Of a stretch of 64,000 bases of DNA, positions 33,947 through 41,924 are shown in pieces (the first letter of the stretch is position 1; each line of letters begins with the position of its first letter). Below the pieces are notes generated by a model that searched no databases, was not told where the DNA came from, and worked only from the letters and a program-made list of their open reading frames with translations. The position numbers and the translations under genes are program-made. Source of the stretch: Streptomyces sp. HUAS 15-9 (GTDB taxonomy: Bacteria; Actinomycetota; Actinomycetes; Streptomycetales; Streptomycetaceae); NCBI RefSeq assembly GCF_025642155.1, contig NZ_CP106798.1, positions 7,874,001 through 7,938,000 on the forward strand, written 5' to 3'.

Positions 33947-34023
33947 CGCAGCGCCCCGCGCGTTTGGCAGCCCGCCCACGCGGTACTCGCGTACCGCTCG
34001 AACCGACGCGAGGGGAGTACGTC

Positions 34024-34245
34024 GTGGTCGACCGTCGCCGCCGCGGGCCCGTTCCGCGTGACATGCAGGATCAGCAGGCCCGCACCGGGGAGGACCCTTG
34101 GGAGGCCCGCCCGAAGCAGCCGACAGGCGACCGTGCCGGGGAGGACGTCCCCGACACCGACGAGGCCGGCACGGGGCGGCGGGGTGCACCGCGCTCGGGC
34201 TCGGTGCACCCCGAACACCCCGTACCGGACGAGCCCGCCGACTGA
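34024..34245 (+). CDS. Small acidic, probably disordered hypothetical protein
   Basis: 73 residues from the GTG at 34024, which has GAGGGGAG about 8 nt upstream; an in-frame ATG at 34063 is the alternative. The product begins MVDRRRRGPVPRDMQDQQ and continues with an acidic, Gly/Pro-rich tail ending VHPEHPVPDEPAD. I recall the same C-terminal words from small hypothetical proteins in other streptomycetes, which supports translation, but no function is known. It precedes the hydrolase gene by 119 bp. Confidence 0.55.
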   Translation: MVDRRRRGPVPRDMQDQQARTGEDPWEARPKQPTGDRAGEDVPDTDEAGTGRRGAPRSGSVHPEHPVPDEPAD

Positions 34246-34364
34246 ACTCCGCGTCGGGGTCCGCCCCTTGACCTCCGAGGTAATCGACGCCCGCCACGAC
34301 TCCCGCAAGCATGGACGACGTACCCAGTCAGCCGCTCGACCAGCGGATTCCAGGAGGACGTCCC

Positions 34365-35231
34365 ATGCCGTACTTCGACAGCCCCGCCGACGGCACGCGC
34401 CTGCACTACGTCGACTACGGCCCGGCCGACGGCCCGGTCGCCGTCTTCGTCAACAGCGCCTACCTCGGGACCGAGATGTGGGAGCGGCAGATGCTGCCGC
34501 TGGCGCGGGAGGGCCACCGCTGCGTCGGTCTGGACCGGCGCGGGCACGGGCGGTCCGACGACGTGTGGGACGGCTACGACCTCGACACCCTCGCCGACGA
34601 CCTGCACGCCCTCCTGGACCATCTGGATCTGCGCGCTGTGACCCTGATCGGCCACTCGCTGGGCAGTGCGGAGATCGTGCGCTGTCTGACCCGGCACGGC
34701 GCCGGACGGGTGGCCCGCGTCGCCCTCGTCTCCGGCATCGCACCCGGCGTCGTGCGCTCGGCCGGCAACCCGGACGGCTGGGACCCGGAGGCCATGCGCA
34801 CGGGGACCGAGACCTTCCTGCGGGACCGGGCGGCCTTCTTCGACGACCCCGACGCGGTACGGGACTTCTTCGCGCTCGGCCGGCCCGGCGTCGAACTGTC
34901 ACCCGCCTACGTCCGCCATCTCAAGGACCGCTGCATGGTCGCCACGGCCCGGGCGGCGAGCGCCGTCCAGGAGACCATCGCCACCGTGGACGTCGCCCCC
35001 GAACTGGCCGAGCTCGACCTGCCGGTGCTGGTCCTGCACGGTTCGCTCGATGTCTCCGCGCCCCTCGAACTGACCGGCCGGCGCAGCGCGGCACTCGCGC
35101 CGGACGCCACGCTCAAGGTCTACGAGAACGCGGGCCACGGACTGTTCGCCACGCACGCCGGCCGACTCACCGCGGATCTGCTGGAGTTCATGGCCGCGGA
35201 GGAGACGGCCCGAACGGTGAAGACGGCCTAG
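34365..35231 (+). CDS. Alpha/beta hydrolase (non-heme haloperoxidase/esterase-like)
   Basis: 288 residues from the ATG at 34365 with AGGAGG upstream. Family segments: HYVDYGPADGPVAVFVNSAYLG, GLDRRGHGRSDDVWDGYDLDTLADDL, TLIGHSLGSAEIVRCL with nucleophile Ser in GHSLG, PVLVLHGSLDVSAPLE for the Asp and YENAGHGLFATH for the His. It resembles cofactor-free haloperoxidases and related esterases; the substrate is unknown. It ends 4 bp into the convergent SDR gene. Confidence 0.88.
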   Translation: MPYFDSPADGTRLHYVDYGPADGPVAVFVNSAYLGTEMWERQMLPLAREGHRCVGLDRRGHGRSDDVWDGYDLDTLADDLHALLDHLDLRAVTLIGHSLGSAEIVRCLTRHGAGRVARVALVSGIAPGVVRSAGNPDGWDPEAMRTGTETFLRDRAAFFDDPDAVRDFFALGRPGVELSPAYVRHLKDRCMVATARAASAVQETIATVDVAPELAELDLPVLVLHGSLDVSAPLELTGRRSAALAPDATLKVYENAGHGLFATHAGRLTADLLEFMAAEETARTVKTA

Positions 35232-36193
35232 CCGGCGAAGGCGTTCACCCCCGTCAACTCCGCCGACAGCGCCCACAGGCGGGCCGCCTGCTCCGGATCC
35301 GTCGCCCAGTCCATCACACCGGTCCGCTCCCCGTCCGCGGGGGCGGGCTCGGCGATGTCGCAGTCCTCCAGGTACACCCCGCCCATGCCGTCCAGCTGGG
35401 GCGAGGTGGCCGCCCACACCTGGGTGGCCGCACCCTGCTGCGGGGTCTTGAAGCCCTCGGGGTTCAGTGGGTTGCCCTGCTCGTCGATCCAGCCGCGCTC
35501 GACCATCTCCGCACGGGGCAGATGCCGCTGCAGCGGGGTGATGATGCCGCCCGGGTGCAGCGAGAAGGCCCGTACGCCGAAGTCCCGGCCGAGTGTGTCG
35601 AGGTGCACGGCGAACAGGGCGTTCGCGGTCTTCGCCTGCCCGTACGCCTCCCACTTGTCGTAGCCCCGCCGCCAGTGGATGTCGTCCCAGCGGATGCCGG
35701 AGAAGTGGTGGCCGCGGGAGGAGACGGACACGACCCGGGCGCCGCCGGGTGCGATCGCCGGCCACAGCCGGTTGACCAGGGCGAAGTGCCCGAGGTGGTT
35801 GGTGGCGAACTGCGCCTCCCAGCCGGGCCCGACCCGGGTCTCCGGACAGGCCATGATCCCGGCGTTGTCGATCATGAAGTCGATCTGGCGGCCGGAGGCC
35901 AGAAAGCGCTCTGCGAAGTCGCGCACGCTGTCCAGGTCACCGAGGTCGAGCTCGTCCAGCTCGACACCGTCGATCCCGGTGAGTGCCTCGCGTGCCGTGT
36001 CCGGGCGGCGCGCCGGTACGACGACATGGGCGCCCGCACCGGTGAGCGCGCGGGTGGTCTCCAGACCGAGGCCCGAGTAGCCGCCGGTGACGATCGCGAT
36101 GCGTCCGGACAGGTCGATGCCCCGCAGGACGTCCTCGGCGGTGCTCTCGGCGCCGAACCCCGAACCGATCTTGTGCTGTGCAGTAGTGCTCAT
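35228..36193 (-). CDS. Short-chain dehydrogenase (retinol-dehydrogenase/WWOX-like SDR)
   Basis: 321 residues. Rossmann motif VTGGYSGLGLETTRAL, DLGDLDSVRDFA, NAGIMACPE, the catalytic Ser in VVSVSSRGHHFSG and YGQAKTANAL for Tyr-x-x-x-Lys, then HPGGIITPL. Length and the NAGIMA/SSRGHH words place it with the retinol-dehydrogenase-like SDR group. The ATG at 36193 follows a -10 box by 7 bp and has no ribosome-binding site, so the message is probably leaderless. Promoter spacing predicts control by a MerR-family activator not found in this window. Confidence 0.9.
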   Translation of the reverse strand: MSTTAQHKIGSGFGAESTAEDVLRGIDLSGRIAIVTGGYSGLGLETTRALTGAGAHVVVPARRPDTAREALTGIDGVELDELDLGDLDSVRDFAERFLASGRQIDFMIDNAGIMACPETRVGPGWEAQFATNHLGHFALVNRLWPAIAPGGARVVSVSSRGHHFSGIRWDDIHWRRGYDKWEAYGQAKTANALFAVHLDTLGRDFGVRAFSLHPGGIITPLQRHLPRAEMVERGWIDEQGNPLNPEGFKTPQQGAATQVWAATSPQLDGMGGVYLEDCDIAEPAPADGERTGVMDWATDPEQAARLWALSAELTGVNAFAG

Positions 36194-36200
36194 GTCCGGA

Positions 36201-36231
36201 ACGCTACGAATTGGAGTGCGCTCGAAGTCAA
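36201..36231 (-). promoter_or_regulatory. MerR-type promoter of the SDR gene with 19-bp spacer
   Basis: Minus-strand TTGACT (36226-36231) and TAGCGT (36201-36206) are 19 bp apart, longer than the normal 17, with an inverted repeat TTCGAG...CTCCAA inside the spacer. Overlong spacers with a central dyad are typical of promoters untwisted by MerR-family activators. Confidence 0.65.
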
Positions 36232-36250
36232 CTCGAAGCCAACGTGGAAA

Positions 36251-36284
36251 GCCCCGACCGCGACGGGGGTATCACGGTCGGGGC
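36251..36284 (-). terminator. Hairpin downstream of the PHP gene
   Basis: GCCCCGACCG and CGGTCGGGGC pair perfectly around a 14-nt loop, between the PHP gene and the SDR promoter. The rest of the 224-bp gap shows nothing else. Confidence 0.55.
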
Positions 36285-36417
36285 GGCTGAACGGTGGGCA
36301 CGGACGGCGGTCGCCTCTCGGCGAAGGGCCCGGGGACGCTGTCCCATCCACCCACGGCTGGTTCAACGGGCAACCATCCATGGGTGTTCCGGCCGGCTCG
36401 TTCGGCGGTGATCTGTG

Positions 36418-37449
36418 TCACTGCACCCGCGCAGGCACCCGGCCCTCCCGGGTCCAGGCCAGCAGCTCCGGGGCGGACCACGTGGTCACCACCCGCTCGG
36501 CGGGCACCCCGCACTCCTCGGCCCGGGCACAGCCGTGGATCTGCCAGTCCAACTGGCCCGGCGCGTGCGCGTCGGTGTCGATCGAGAACAGGACACCCGC
36601 GTCGACGGCCCGCCGCAGCAGCCGCAGCGGAGGGTCGAGCCGCTCCGGACGGCTGTTGATCTCCACGGCCGTGCCCGACTCGGCGCACGCGGCGAACACC
36701 GCGTCCGCGTCGAACTCCGACTCCGGCCGCCCCCGCCTCGTGACCAGCCGCCCCGTGCAGTGCCCCAGGATGTCCGAGAGCGGGTTGCGTACGGCGGCCA
36801 GCATGCGGCGGGTCATCGAGCGGGCGTCCATCCGCAGCTTGGAGTGCACGGACACCACGACCACGTCGAGCCGCTGAAGCAGCTCCGGCTCCTGGTCCAG
36901 CGAGCCGTCCTCCAGGATGTCGCACTCGATGCCGGTGAGCAGCCGGAACGGCGCCCAGGTGGCGTTCAGCCCCGCCACCACCTCCAGCTGCTCGCGCAGC
37001 CGCTCGGGCGACAGCCCGCGGGCGACGGTCAGTCGCGGGGAGTGGTCGGTCAGCGCCGCCCACTCGTGACCCAGGCGCTCCGCGGTGCGCCCCATCTCCC
37101 CGATCGGGCTGCCCCCGTCGGACCAGTCGGAGTGCAGATGACAGTCCCCGCGCACCTGCTCCCGCAGCCGCTCCCCGCCCCGGACGAGCGGGCCCCCGGC
37201 CTCCTCCTCCAGTGCGCGCAGATACTCGGGCACCTGCCCGGCCAGGGCCTCGCGCACCACCTGCGCGGTCTTCGGGCCGATGCCCTTGAGCGACTCCAGC
37301 GTCCCGGTGGCGGCGCGCTCGGCCACCTCGCCCTCGGGCAGTGCCGCGAGCACCCCGGCGGCGGTGCGGAAGGCACGTACCCGGTACGTCGGTGCCTGGG
37401 ACCGCTCCAGCAGGAAGGCGATCCGGTCCAGAGCCTCGACGGGATCCAT
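36418..37449 (-). CDS. PHP domain protein with N-terminal helix-hairpin-helix region (PolX-like)
   Basis: 343 residues from the ATG at 37449 (GGAGG about 8 nt upstream; a GTG four codons earlier is possible). Residues ~1-90 resemble the DNA-polymerase-X 8-kDa/HhH part: EALDRIAFLLERSQAPTYRVRAFRTAAGVL and LESLKGIGPKTAQVV. From ~100 the PHP phosphoesterase begins: DCHLHSDWSDG, EWAALTDHSPRLTVARG, LLTGIECDIL, VVVSVHSKLRMD, GHCTGRLV and FSIDTDAHAPGQL carry the His/Asp metal ligands. It lacks the polymerase catalytic domain, so it is probably a 3'-exonuclease or phosphoesterase for DNA repair. Confidence 0.88.
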   Translation of the reverse strand: MDPVEALDRIAFLLERSQAPTYRVRAFRTAAGVLAALPEGEVAERAATGTLESLKGIGPKTAQVVREALAGQVPEYLRALEEEAGGPLVRGGERLREQVRGDCHLHSDWSDGGSPIGEMGRTAERLGHEWAALTDHSPRLTVARGLSPERLREQLEVVAGLNATWAPFRLLTGIECDILEDGSLDQEPELLQRLDVVVVSVHSKLRMDARSMTRRMLAAVRNPLSDILGHCTGRLVTRRGRPESEFDADAVFAACAESGTAVEINSRPERLDPPLRLLRRAVDAGVLFSIDTDAHAPGQLDWQIHGCARAEECGVPAERVVTTWSAPELLAWTREGRVPARVQ

Positions 37450-37574
37450 CGCCACCTCCACCTCCAGGGTTCCCCAGCGTCGACGGAGCCGCAGGACGGA
37501 GGGCGGGGGCCGGTCCGCCCCTGGTCAGTGACGTGCGTCACTCGCTCTCGCCGGTTGCGTTCTACGCTCTATGC

Positions 37575-37823
37575 ATGACCGAAATAGGAGCCCCGCACAT
37601 CTCCCACCCGCGCGTGATGGTGCTCGGGGTGATGACCGGAAGACCCGGCACCCCGCCCTTCCGCATCGTGGAGATCGACGGTCAGGTCGTCGCTGAGGCG
37701 CACGCCATCACCGACGTCCTGGAAACCGCCGCGGCCTTCGGTATCACCGTCCATGACCTGGACGACCCCGAGGTGATCCGCTGGGTGGGCGGCGACAAGT
37801 TCACCTGGGTGCCGCGCCACTAG
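37575..37823 (+). CDS. Small hypothetical protein
   Basis: 82 residues: MTEIGAPHISHPRVMVLGVM, then FRIVEIDGQVVAEAHAITDVLETAAAFGITVHDLDDPEVIRWVGG and FTWVPRH. Predicted alpha/beta, soluble. No family recognised. No ribosome-binding site precedes the ATG and a TACGCT box ends 8 bp before it, so leaderless expression is possible. Confidence 0.75.
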   Translation: MTEIGAPHISHPRVMVLGVMTGRPGTPPFRIVEIDGQVVAEAHAITDVLETAAAFGITVHDLDDPEVIRWVGGDKFTWVPRH

Positions 37824-37840
37824 ACGCAGCCCCGGCACCC

Positions 37841-39082
37841 TCAGCCGACCGTCCACTTCTGGTTGGCGCCGCCCGTGCAGGTCCAGATCTGCAGCCGGGT
37901 GCTGTTGGCCGGATTGTTGCCGGTGACGTCCAGGCACTTGTTCGCCTGGGGGTTCACGATGTCGTGCCCCGCGGAGACGGCCCACTTCTGGTTCGGTCCA
38001 CCGGTGCAGTCCCACAGCTGGACCGTCGAGCCGTCCGCGGTCCCGTTGCCGGTGACGTCCAGGCACTTGCCGAGCGCACGGAGGGTGCCGTCCGAGCCGA
38101 CCGTCCACTTCTGCGCGCCGGTTCCGTTGCAGTCGTAGAGCTGTACGGGGGTGCCGTTGGCGGGGTTCGCCCCGGCCACGTCCACGCACTTGCCGGCCAG
38201 CCCCCTGATCGCGACCGCGGAGGCGGAGTCGCCCGTCGTCACCGAGACCGAGTCAACCACCAACTGCTGCGGGAAGACGGTGGAGCCGTCCGGGTCGCCG
38301 GGCCAGTAGCCGCCCACGGCCAGGTTCAGGATCAGGAAGAACGGCTTGTTGAACACCCAGATCCGCCCGCCCAGGTCGGCCGGTGTGCGCCGCTGGTAGA
38401 CGTTCCCGTCCACCGACCAGGTGATCGAGTCGGGCGCCCAGTCGACGGCGAAGGTGTGGAAGGCGTCCGCGAAGGACTGGCCGCCGGGCAGCGAGTAGGC
38501 GGCACCGATGCCGCCCGAGCCGGAGTAGCCGGGGCCGTGGATGGTGCCGTGGACGGTCGAGGGCTCGTGGCCGACGTTCTCCATGACGTCGATCTCGCCC
38601 GAGTCGGGCCAGTTGACCGGTGTGCCGAGCATCCAGAACGCGGGCCACATGCCCTGTCCCCGCGGGATCTTCATCCGGGCCTCGACATGCCCGTACTGGG
38701 CGGTGAACTTCCCTGCGGTGTTCAGCCGGGCCGAGGTGTACTGGCAGCTGCCGTACCAGCACCGGTAGCCGGCCGGGTTCTCGCGCCGGGCGGTGATCAC
38801 CAGATGGCCCTGGCCGTCCAGGGCCGCGTTCCTGTTGCCCGCCGTGTAGTACTGCCGCTCGTGGTTGTTGACGTTGTCGCCGGTCTCGGTCTGCCACTTC
38901 GAGGAGTCGGGCGCCGCGCCGGCCGGCCCGTCGAAGGAGTCCGAGAAGGTCACGGCGGCGGCGGAGGAGGCGTGGGAGGTGCCGGAGGTGTCCGCCTGCG
39001 CCGAGCCGATCGTGGCGGACGCGACCAGGGCGGCGGACAGGGCGGCGAACAGATGTCTGCGGAGCGGGCGTGGGGAGGCCAT
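37841..39082 (-). CDS. Secreted GH16 beta-1,3-glucanase with C-terminal ricin-type lectin domain
   Basis: 413 residues with a signal peptide (RRHLFAALSAALVASATIGSAQA). Residues ~45-285 are GH16: FSDSFDGPAG, YTSARLNTAGKFTAQYGHVEARMKI-type strand, WPAFWMLGT and the catalytic E-x-D-x-x-E in GEIDVMENVG, then FHTFAVDWAPDSITWSVDG. Residues ~285-413 form a ricin/CBM13 trefoil with three QKW motifs (AQKWTVG, NQKWAVS, NQKWTVG). It hydrolyses beta-1,3-glucans such as laminarin or fungal wall glucan outside the cell. A good promoter and a DasR-like palindrome lie upstream. Confidence 0.93.
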   Translation of the reverse strand: MASPRPLRRHLFAALSAALVASATIGSAQADTSGTSHASSAAAVTFSDSFDGPAGAAPDSSKWQTETGDNVNNHERQYYTAGNRNAALDGQGHLVITARRENPAGYRCWYGSCQYTSARLNTAGKFTAQYGHVEARMKIPRGQGMWPAFWMLGTPVNWPDSGEIDVMENVGHEPSTVHGTIHGPGYSGSGGIGAAYSLPGGQSFADAFHTFAVDWAPDSITWSVDGNVYQRRTPADLGGRIWVFNKPFFLILNLAVGGYWPGDPDGSTVFPQQLVVDSVSVTTGDSASAVAIRGLAGKCVDVAGANPANGTPVQLYDCNGTGAQKWTVGSDGTLRALGKCLDVTGNGTADGSTVQLWDCTGGPNQKWAVSAGHDIVNPQANKCLDVTGNNPANSTRLQIWTCTGGANQKWTVG

Positions 39083-39121
39083 GGCTCTCCATTCCGGTGG
39101 GGGGCGGACGGGTCGCCACTT

Positions 39122-39151
39122 GATTTAAGGAGTGAGATAAGAGCGCGTCAA
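39122..39151 (-). promoter_or_regulatory. Promoter of the GH16 gene
   Basis: Minus-strand TTGACG (39146-39151) and TAAATC (39122-39127), 18-bp spacer, about 40 bp before the ATG at 39082. Confidence 0.65.
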
Positions 39152-39156
39152 GAGTC

Positions 39157-39168
39157 TGGTCCGGACCA
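39157..39168. promoter_or_regulatory. TGGTCCGGACCA palindrome, DasR-like operator
   Basis: Perfect 12-bp palindrome 5 bp upstream of the GH16 -35 box. It equals the core of the DasR-responsive element TGGTCTAGACCA except for the two central bases. GH16 is the only gene it can serve. Confidence 0.55.
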
Positions 39169-39178
39169 AATTCCGTGA

Positions 39179-39694
39179 TCACTGTTTCCGCTCCCGCGTA
39201 TGCACCCATCGCCCCAGTCGCCGTCCCAGAAGCAGGTAACCGCCCAGCGCACCCGCGGTGTTGAGGATGACGTCATCGATGTCGAAGGCGCGACCGGTCA
39301 CCAGCGCCCCCTGCGCCAGCTCCACCAGCAGCATCACGATCACGGTGAGCAGCAGAACCTGCAGGATGCCGCGCGCCCGCGGCGCCAGCACCGGCACCAG
39401 CACCCCGAACGGGACGCCCAGCAGCAGGTTCCCGCCGATCTGCCTGACGGCGTCGCGCAGCCCCGGCTGGTCCAGATACGCCCTGAGTGAGCGGCCCGGA
39501 TGCAGATTGCTGTGCGTGAGCGGGACCGATGCCGGGGACGGCTGCAGGGTGAGCCGGGCCAGGACGACGGCGAACGCCACCATGAAGACGAACGCGCACA
39601 CCATCGCGAGCAGCCGTAACGGGGTGGGCAACGCGCGACGAACGCCTTTGGCCGTCCGCTTCGCCTTGCGCGGGCTCGGGGCGGTGCGGGCCAT
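39179..39694 (-). CDS. VanZ family membrane protein
   Basis: 171 residues from the ATG at 39694 with GGAGG upstream. Basic N-terminus, then hydrophobic helices: RLLAMVCAFVFMVAFAVVLARL, GNLLLGVPFGVLVPVLAP, ILQVLLLTVIVMLLVELAQ and the VanZ signature FDIDDVILNTAGALGGYLLL. VanZ-like proteins lower susceptibility to some glycopeptides, but most chromosomal copies have no known role. The 241-bp gap upstream (39695-39935) contains a GGTAA-GGCGG-TTACC dyad at about 39726-39740 and no gene. Confidence 0.9.
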   Translation of the reverse strand: MARTAPSPRKAKRTAKGVRRALPTPLRLLAMVCAFVFMVAFAVVLARLTLQPSPASVPLTHSNLHPGRSLRAYLDQPGLRDAVRQIGGNLLLGVPFGVLVPVLAPRARGILQVLLLTVIVMLLVELAQGALVTGRAFDIDDVILNTAGALGGYLLLGRRLGRWVHTRERKQ

Positions 39695-39935
39695 TGGTTC
39701 CTCCAGTCTTGAACCTCCCCGCGTGGTAAGGCGGTTACCCCGAGGAGGTGGAGAGGATGCCGCCGACGGGGCGGGCGGTGGGCGCACGCCCCCGTTTGCG
39801 CTCGCGCCCCCAGGGCACTCGACCCCAGGCCCGCGCGCCGCCGATCGCACCGGCCCCGGCGGTGCTTGGATGCCAGAAGCGGCGAATCGGACATCATGCC
39901 GCGCGCGAGTCGAACAGGGCCCGAGGAGGTGGCGC

Positions 39936-40118
39936 GTGAACCGGCGTACGGCACTCCTCGCGGGGAGCGAGCTCCTGGCCTGGTGGGCCGGCCTCGCCCT
40001 GCTGTGGCTGGTGCTCATCAGCACGGTCGACACCCTGGAGCGCGTGGTCGCAGCGGGCGCCGCCGCCGTGGGCGCACTCGCGGCACGAGCCGGGCGACGG
40101 GCGGTGACCTGGCGGTGA
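39936..40118 (+). CDS. Short MrpE/MnhE-like subunit
   Basis: 60 residues from the GTG at 39936, GAGGAGG upstream. One helix, LLAWWAGLALLWLVLIST, followed by a second weakly hydrophobic segment. Position at the head of an Mrp-type operon and the WxxLALLWLVL words suggest the E subunit, though it is much shorter than the ~160-residue norm. Its stop overlaps the next start by 4 bp. Confidence 0.6.
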   Translation: MNRRTALLAGSELLAWWAGLALLWLVLISTVDTLERVVAAGAAAVGALAARAGRRAVTWR

Positions 40119-40567
40119 ACGGCTGGATCCTCGCGGGGACGGTGGTGCTGGCCGGCGGAGCAGGCGCGGCCGTATGGGGTGTGTCGACCGGTCCGCTGCG
40201 GCGCCGGGTCGTGGCCCAGAACCTGTCCACGTCGGTGGTCTGCCCGAGCCTGCTGCTCCTGTCCCAGGGCTACGGCCGCCCGGCGTACGTCGACCTGGCT
40301 CTCCTGCTCGCGCTCCTCGGCCCGGTCGGCACGCTCGTCTTCGCGCGGCTGCTCGCCGCTGAGCTGGAGCGCGATCCTGCCAGTGCCTGGGGGCCGACCT
40401 TCGCCGCCGCGGGGCTCGGCACGCTGACCGTCCTCGTGCTGTGCGTGGCCGTCGGACCCGGCCGGGCGATGGTGAAGCTCCTGGTCGTCGGTGCGCTGCT
40501 GGTCGGCGGCAACCTCGTCGCCTCACGGGCGTTGTCCGGCGGGTTCCGGGGGGTCCGCCGTGGCTGA
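40115..40567 (+). CDS. MrpF-like antiporter subunit with a G-like C-terminal extension
   Basis: 150 residues from the GTG at 40115. Residues ~1-85: VAQNLSTSVVCPSLLLL and YVDLALLLALLGPVGTLVFARLL match MrpF/MnhF. Residues ~95-150, AAAGLGTLTVLVLCVAVGPG and VVGALLVGGNLVASRAL, look like the end of MrpG. It seems to be an F-G fusion; a single divergent F subunit is the alternative. Membrane protein with about four helices. Overlaps the next gene by 8 bp. Confidence 0.65.
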   Translation: MNGWILAGTVVLAGGAGAAVWGVSTGPLRRRVVAQNLSTSVVCPSLLLLSQGYGRPAYVDLALLLALLGPVGTLVFARLLAAELERDPASAWGPTFAAAGLGTLTVLVLCVAVGPGRAMVKLLVVGALLVGGNLVASRALSGGFRGVRRG

Positions 40568-40820
40568 CGCGGTCATCGTCGTCGCTCTGCTGCTGGTGGC
40601 CGTCGCGGCCACCGCGGCCGTGGTCACCCGCGATCCGGTCCGCCAGGCCCTGGTCCTGTCCGTCCTCGGGGTCGTGCTCGCCGTCCTGTTCACCGTCCTT
40701 CAGGCCCCCGACGTCGGTCTGTCGCAACTGGCCGTCGGAGCCGCTCTCACCCCGCTGCTGATCATGCTTTCGGTGCGCAAGGTGAAACGGCACGCACGGT
40801 CGAAGGACGGCGAACGATGA
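40560..40820 (+). CDS. MbhD/DUF4040-type antiporter subunit
   Basis: 86 residues from the GTG at 40560. Three hydrophobic helices with the family line DPVRQALVLSVLGVVLAVLFTVLQAPDVGLSQLAVGAAL (DUF4040), equivalent to the C-terminal part of MrpA or to MbhD of membrane-bound hydrogenases. Overlaps the next start (ATGA). Confidence 0.85.
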   Translation: MADAVIVVALLLVAVAATAAVVTRDPVRQALVLSVLGVVLAVLFTVLQAPDVGLSQLAVGAALTPLLIMLSVRKVKRHARSKDGER

Positions 40821-41557
40821 GCCGGCGCGCCCGGCTGTGGGTTCTCGGCTTCGGCGGCGTGGGCCCGGCCGTCCTGCTCGTGGCCGCCTGCCTGGACCTC
40901 CCGCCCTTCGGCGGCCGTTCGCATCCGTACGGCGATCGCGCCGTCCGCGCCTCCCTGGCCCGGCACATCGCCAACACCATCGCCTCGGTCAACTTCGACC
41001 AGCGCGCCTACGACACGCTCGGCGAGATGAGCATCCTGTTCGCCGCCGTGCTCGGCTGCGTGGTCCTGCTGCGGCAGACCCGCGACGAACACCGGGCCCG
41101 GCCCGAACCCGCTCAGGTCCCCCCACCGGTGCGCCGATACGCCCTGATCGTGCTGCCCGTCGCCCTGGTCACCGGCCTCTACGTCGTCGCCCACGGCCAG
41201 CTCAGCCCGGGCGGCGGCTTCCAGGGCGGGGTCGTCGCCGCGACCGCCCTGCACCTGCTGTACCTGGGTGCCGACTACCGCGCCCTGGAACGCGTCCGCC
41301 CCGTCGGCGTCTTCGAGGTGGGCGACTCGCTCGCCGCCTCCGCCTACCTCGTGCTGGGCCTCGCGGGCCTGCTCGCCGGGACCGCGTTCCTCGCCAACAC
41401 GTTCCTGCCGTACGGCACGTTCAACACGCTGTCCTCCGGCGGCACCGTCCCCCTGCTGAACGCGGCCATCGGCATGGAGGTCGCCTGCGCCGTCGTCGTC
41501 CTGCTCGCCCGGTTCCTGGACCAGGCGGTCGAGATCGAGGAGGAGAACGGGAGATGA
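40817..41557 (+). CDS. MnhB-domain antiporter subunit with MbhE-like N-terminus
   Basis: 246 residues. N-terminal helix and FDQRAYDTLGEMSILFAAVLGCVVLLRQTR match MbhE / the end of MrpA; the C-terminal half, LPVALVTGLYVVAHGQLSPGGGFQGGVVAATALHLLYLG with the GHxSPGGGFQGG signature, is MnhB. A fusion of the two is usual in actinobacterial operons of this kind. Part of the six-gene Mrp-type unit. Confidence 0.88.
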   Translation: MSRRARLWVLGFGGVGPAVLLVAACLDLPPFGGRSHPYGDRAVRASLARHIANTIASVNFDQRAYDTLGEMSILFAAVLGCVVLLRQTRDEHRARPEPAQVPPPVRRYALIVLPVALVTGLYVVAHGQLSPGGGFQGGVVAATALHLLYLGADYRALERVRPVGVFEVGDSLAASAYLVLGLAGLLAGTAFLANTFLPYGTFNTLSSGGTVPLLNAAIGMEVACAVVVLLARFLDQAVEIEEENGR

Positions 41558-41564
41558 GACCGTT

Positions 41565-41924
41565 GTGACCGCCGTGCTGCGCGTCCTTCCGTACCTGGTC
41601 GCCGTCTGGATCTTCCTGACCGGCTGCTATGGCCTTGCGACCAGCCGCAATCTGATCCACGCCGTCGGCTGTCTGGCCGTGTGCCAGTCCGCCACGTATG
41701 TGCTGCTGCTGTCCGTGGGGTACCGCGACGGCGGCACCGCACCGGTCTTCTCCGACATCGCGCCCGGATCACGACCGGTGGTCGACCCGGTCGTACAGGC
41801 TCTCGCCCTCACCGATGTCGTCGTCGGTGCCACGGTCACCGCGCTGCTGCTCGCCCTCGTCCTGCAGATCTCCAAGCGGCACGGCACCGTCGACCCCGAT
41901 GAGCTCTCGGAGCTGCACGGCTGA
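41565..41924 (+). CDS. mnhC: MnhC-type antiporter subunit (NuoK-like)
   Basis: 119 residues from the GTG at 41565. Three helices: VAVWIFLTGCYGLATSRNLIHAVGCLAVCQSATYVLLLSVGY and the last with DPVVQALALTDVVVGATVTALLLAL (the ALxLTDxVVG words are the MnhC/NuoK hallmark). Its stop shares a base with the mnhD start. Confidence 0.92.
   Translation: MTAVLRVLPYLVAVWIFLTGCYGLATSRNLIHAVGCLAVCQSATYVLLLSVGYRDGGTAPVFSDIAPGSRPVVDPVVQALALTDVVVGATVTALLLALVLQISKRHGTVDPDELSELHG

Noticed and set aside
33311..34312. A minus-strand frame across the duplicated block, with repeated words GDLVGT and GPARVG
   Set aside because: The repeated words follow from the DNA duplication; there is no plausible start and the frame ends inside the ROK gene.
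33593..36877. A 1094-codon open frame on the + strand
   Set aside because: It crosses the hydrolase, SDR and PHP genes in other frames and its product is low complexity.
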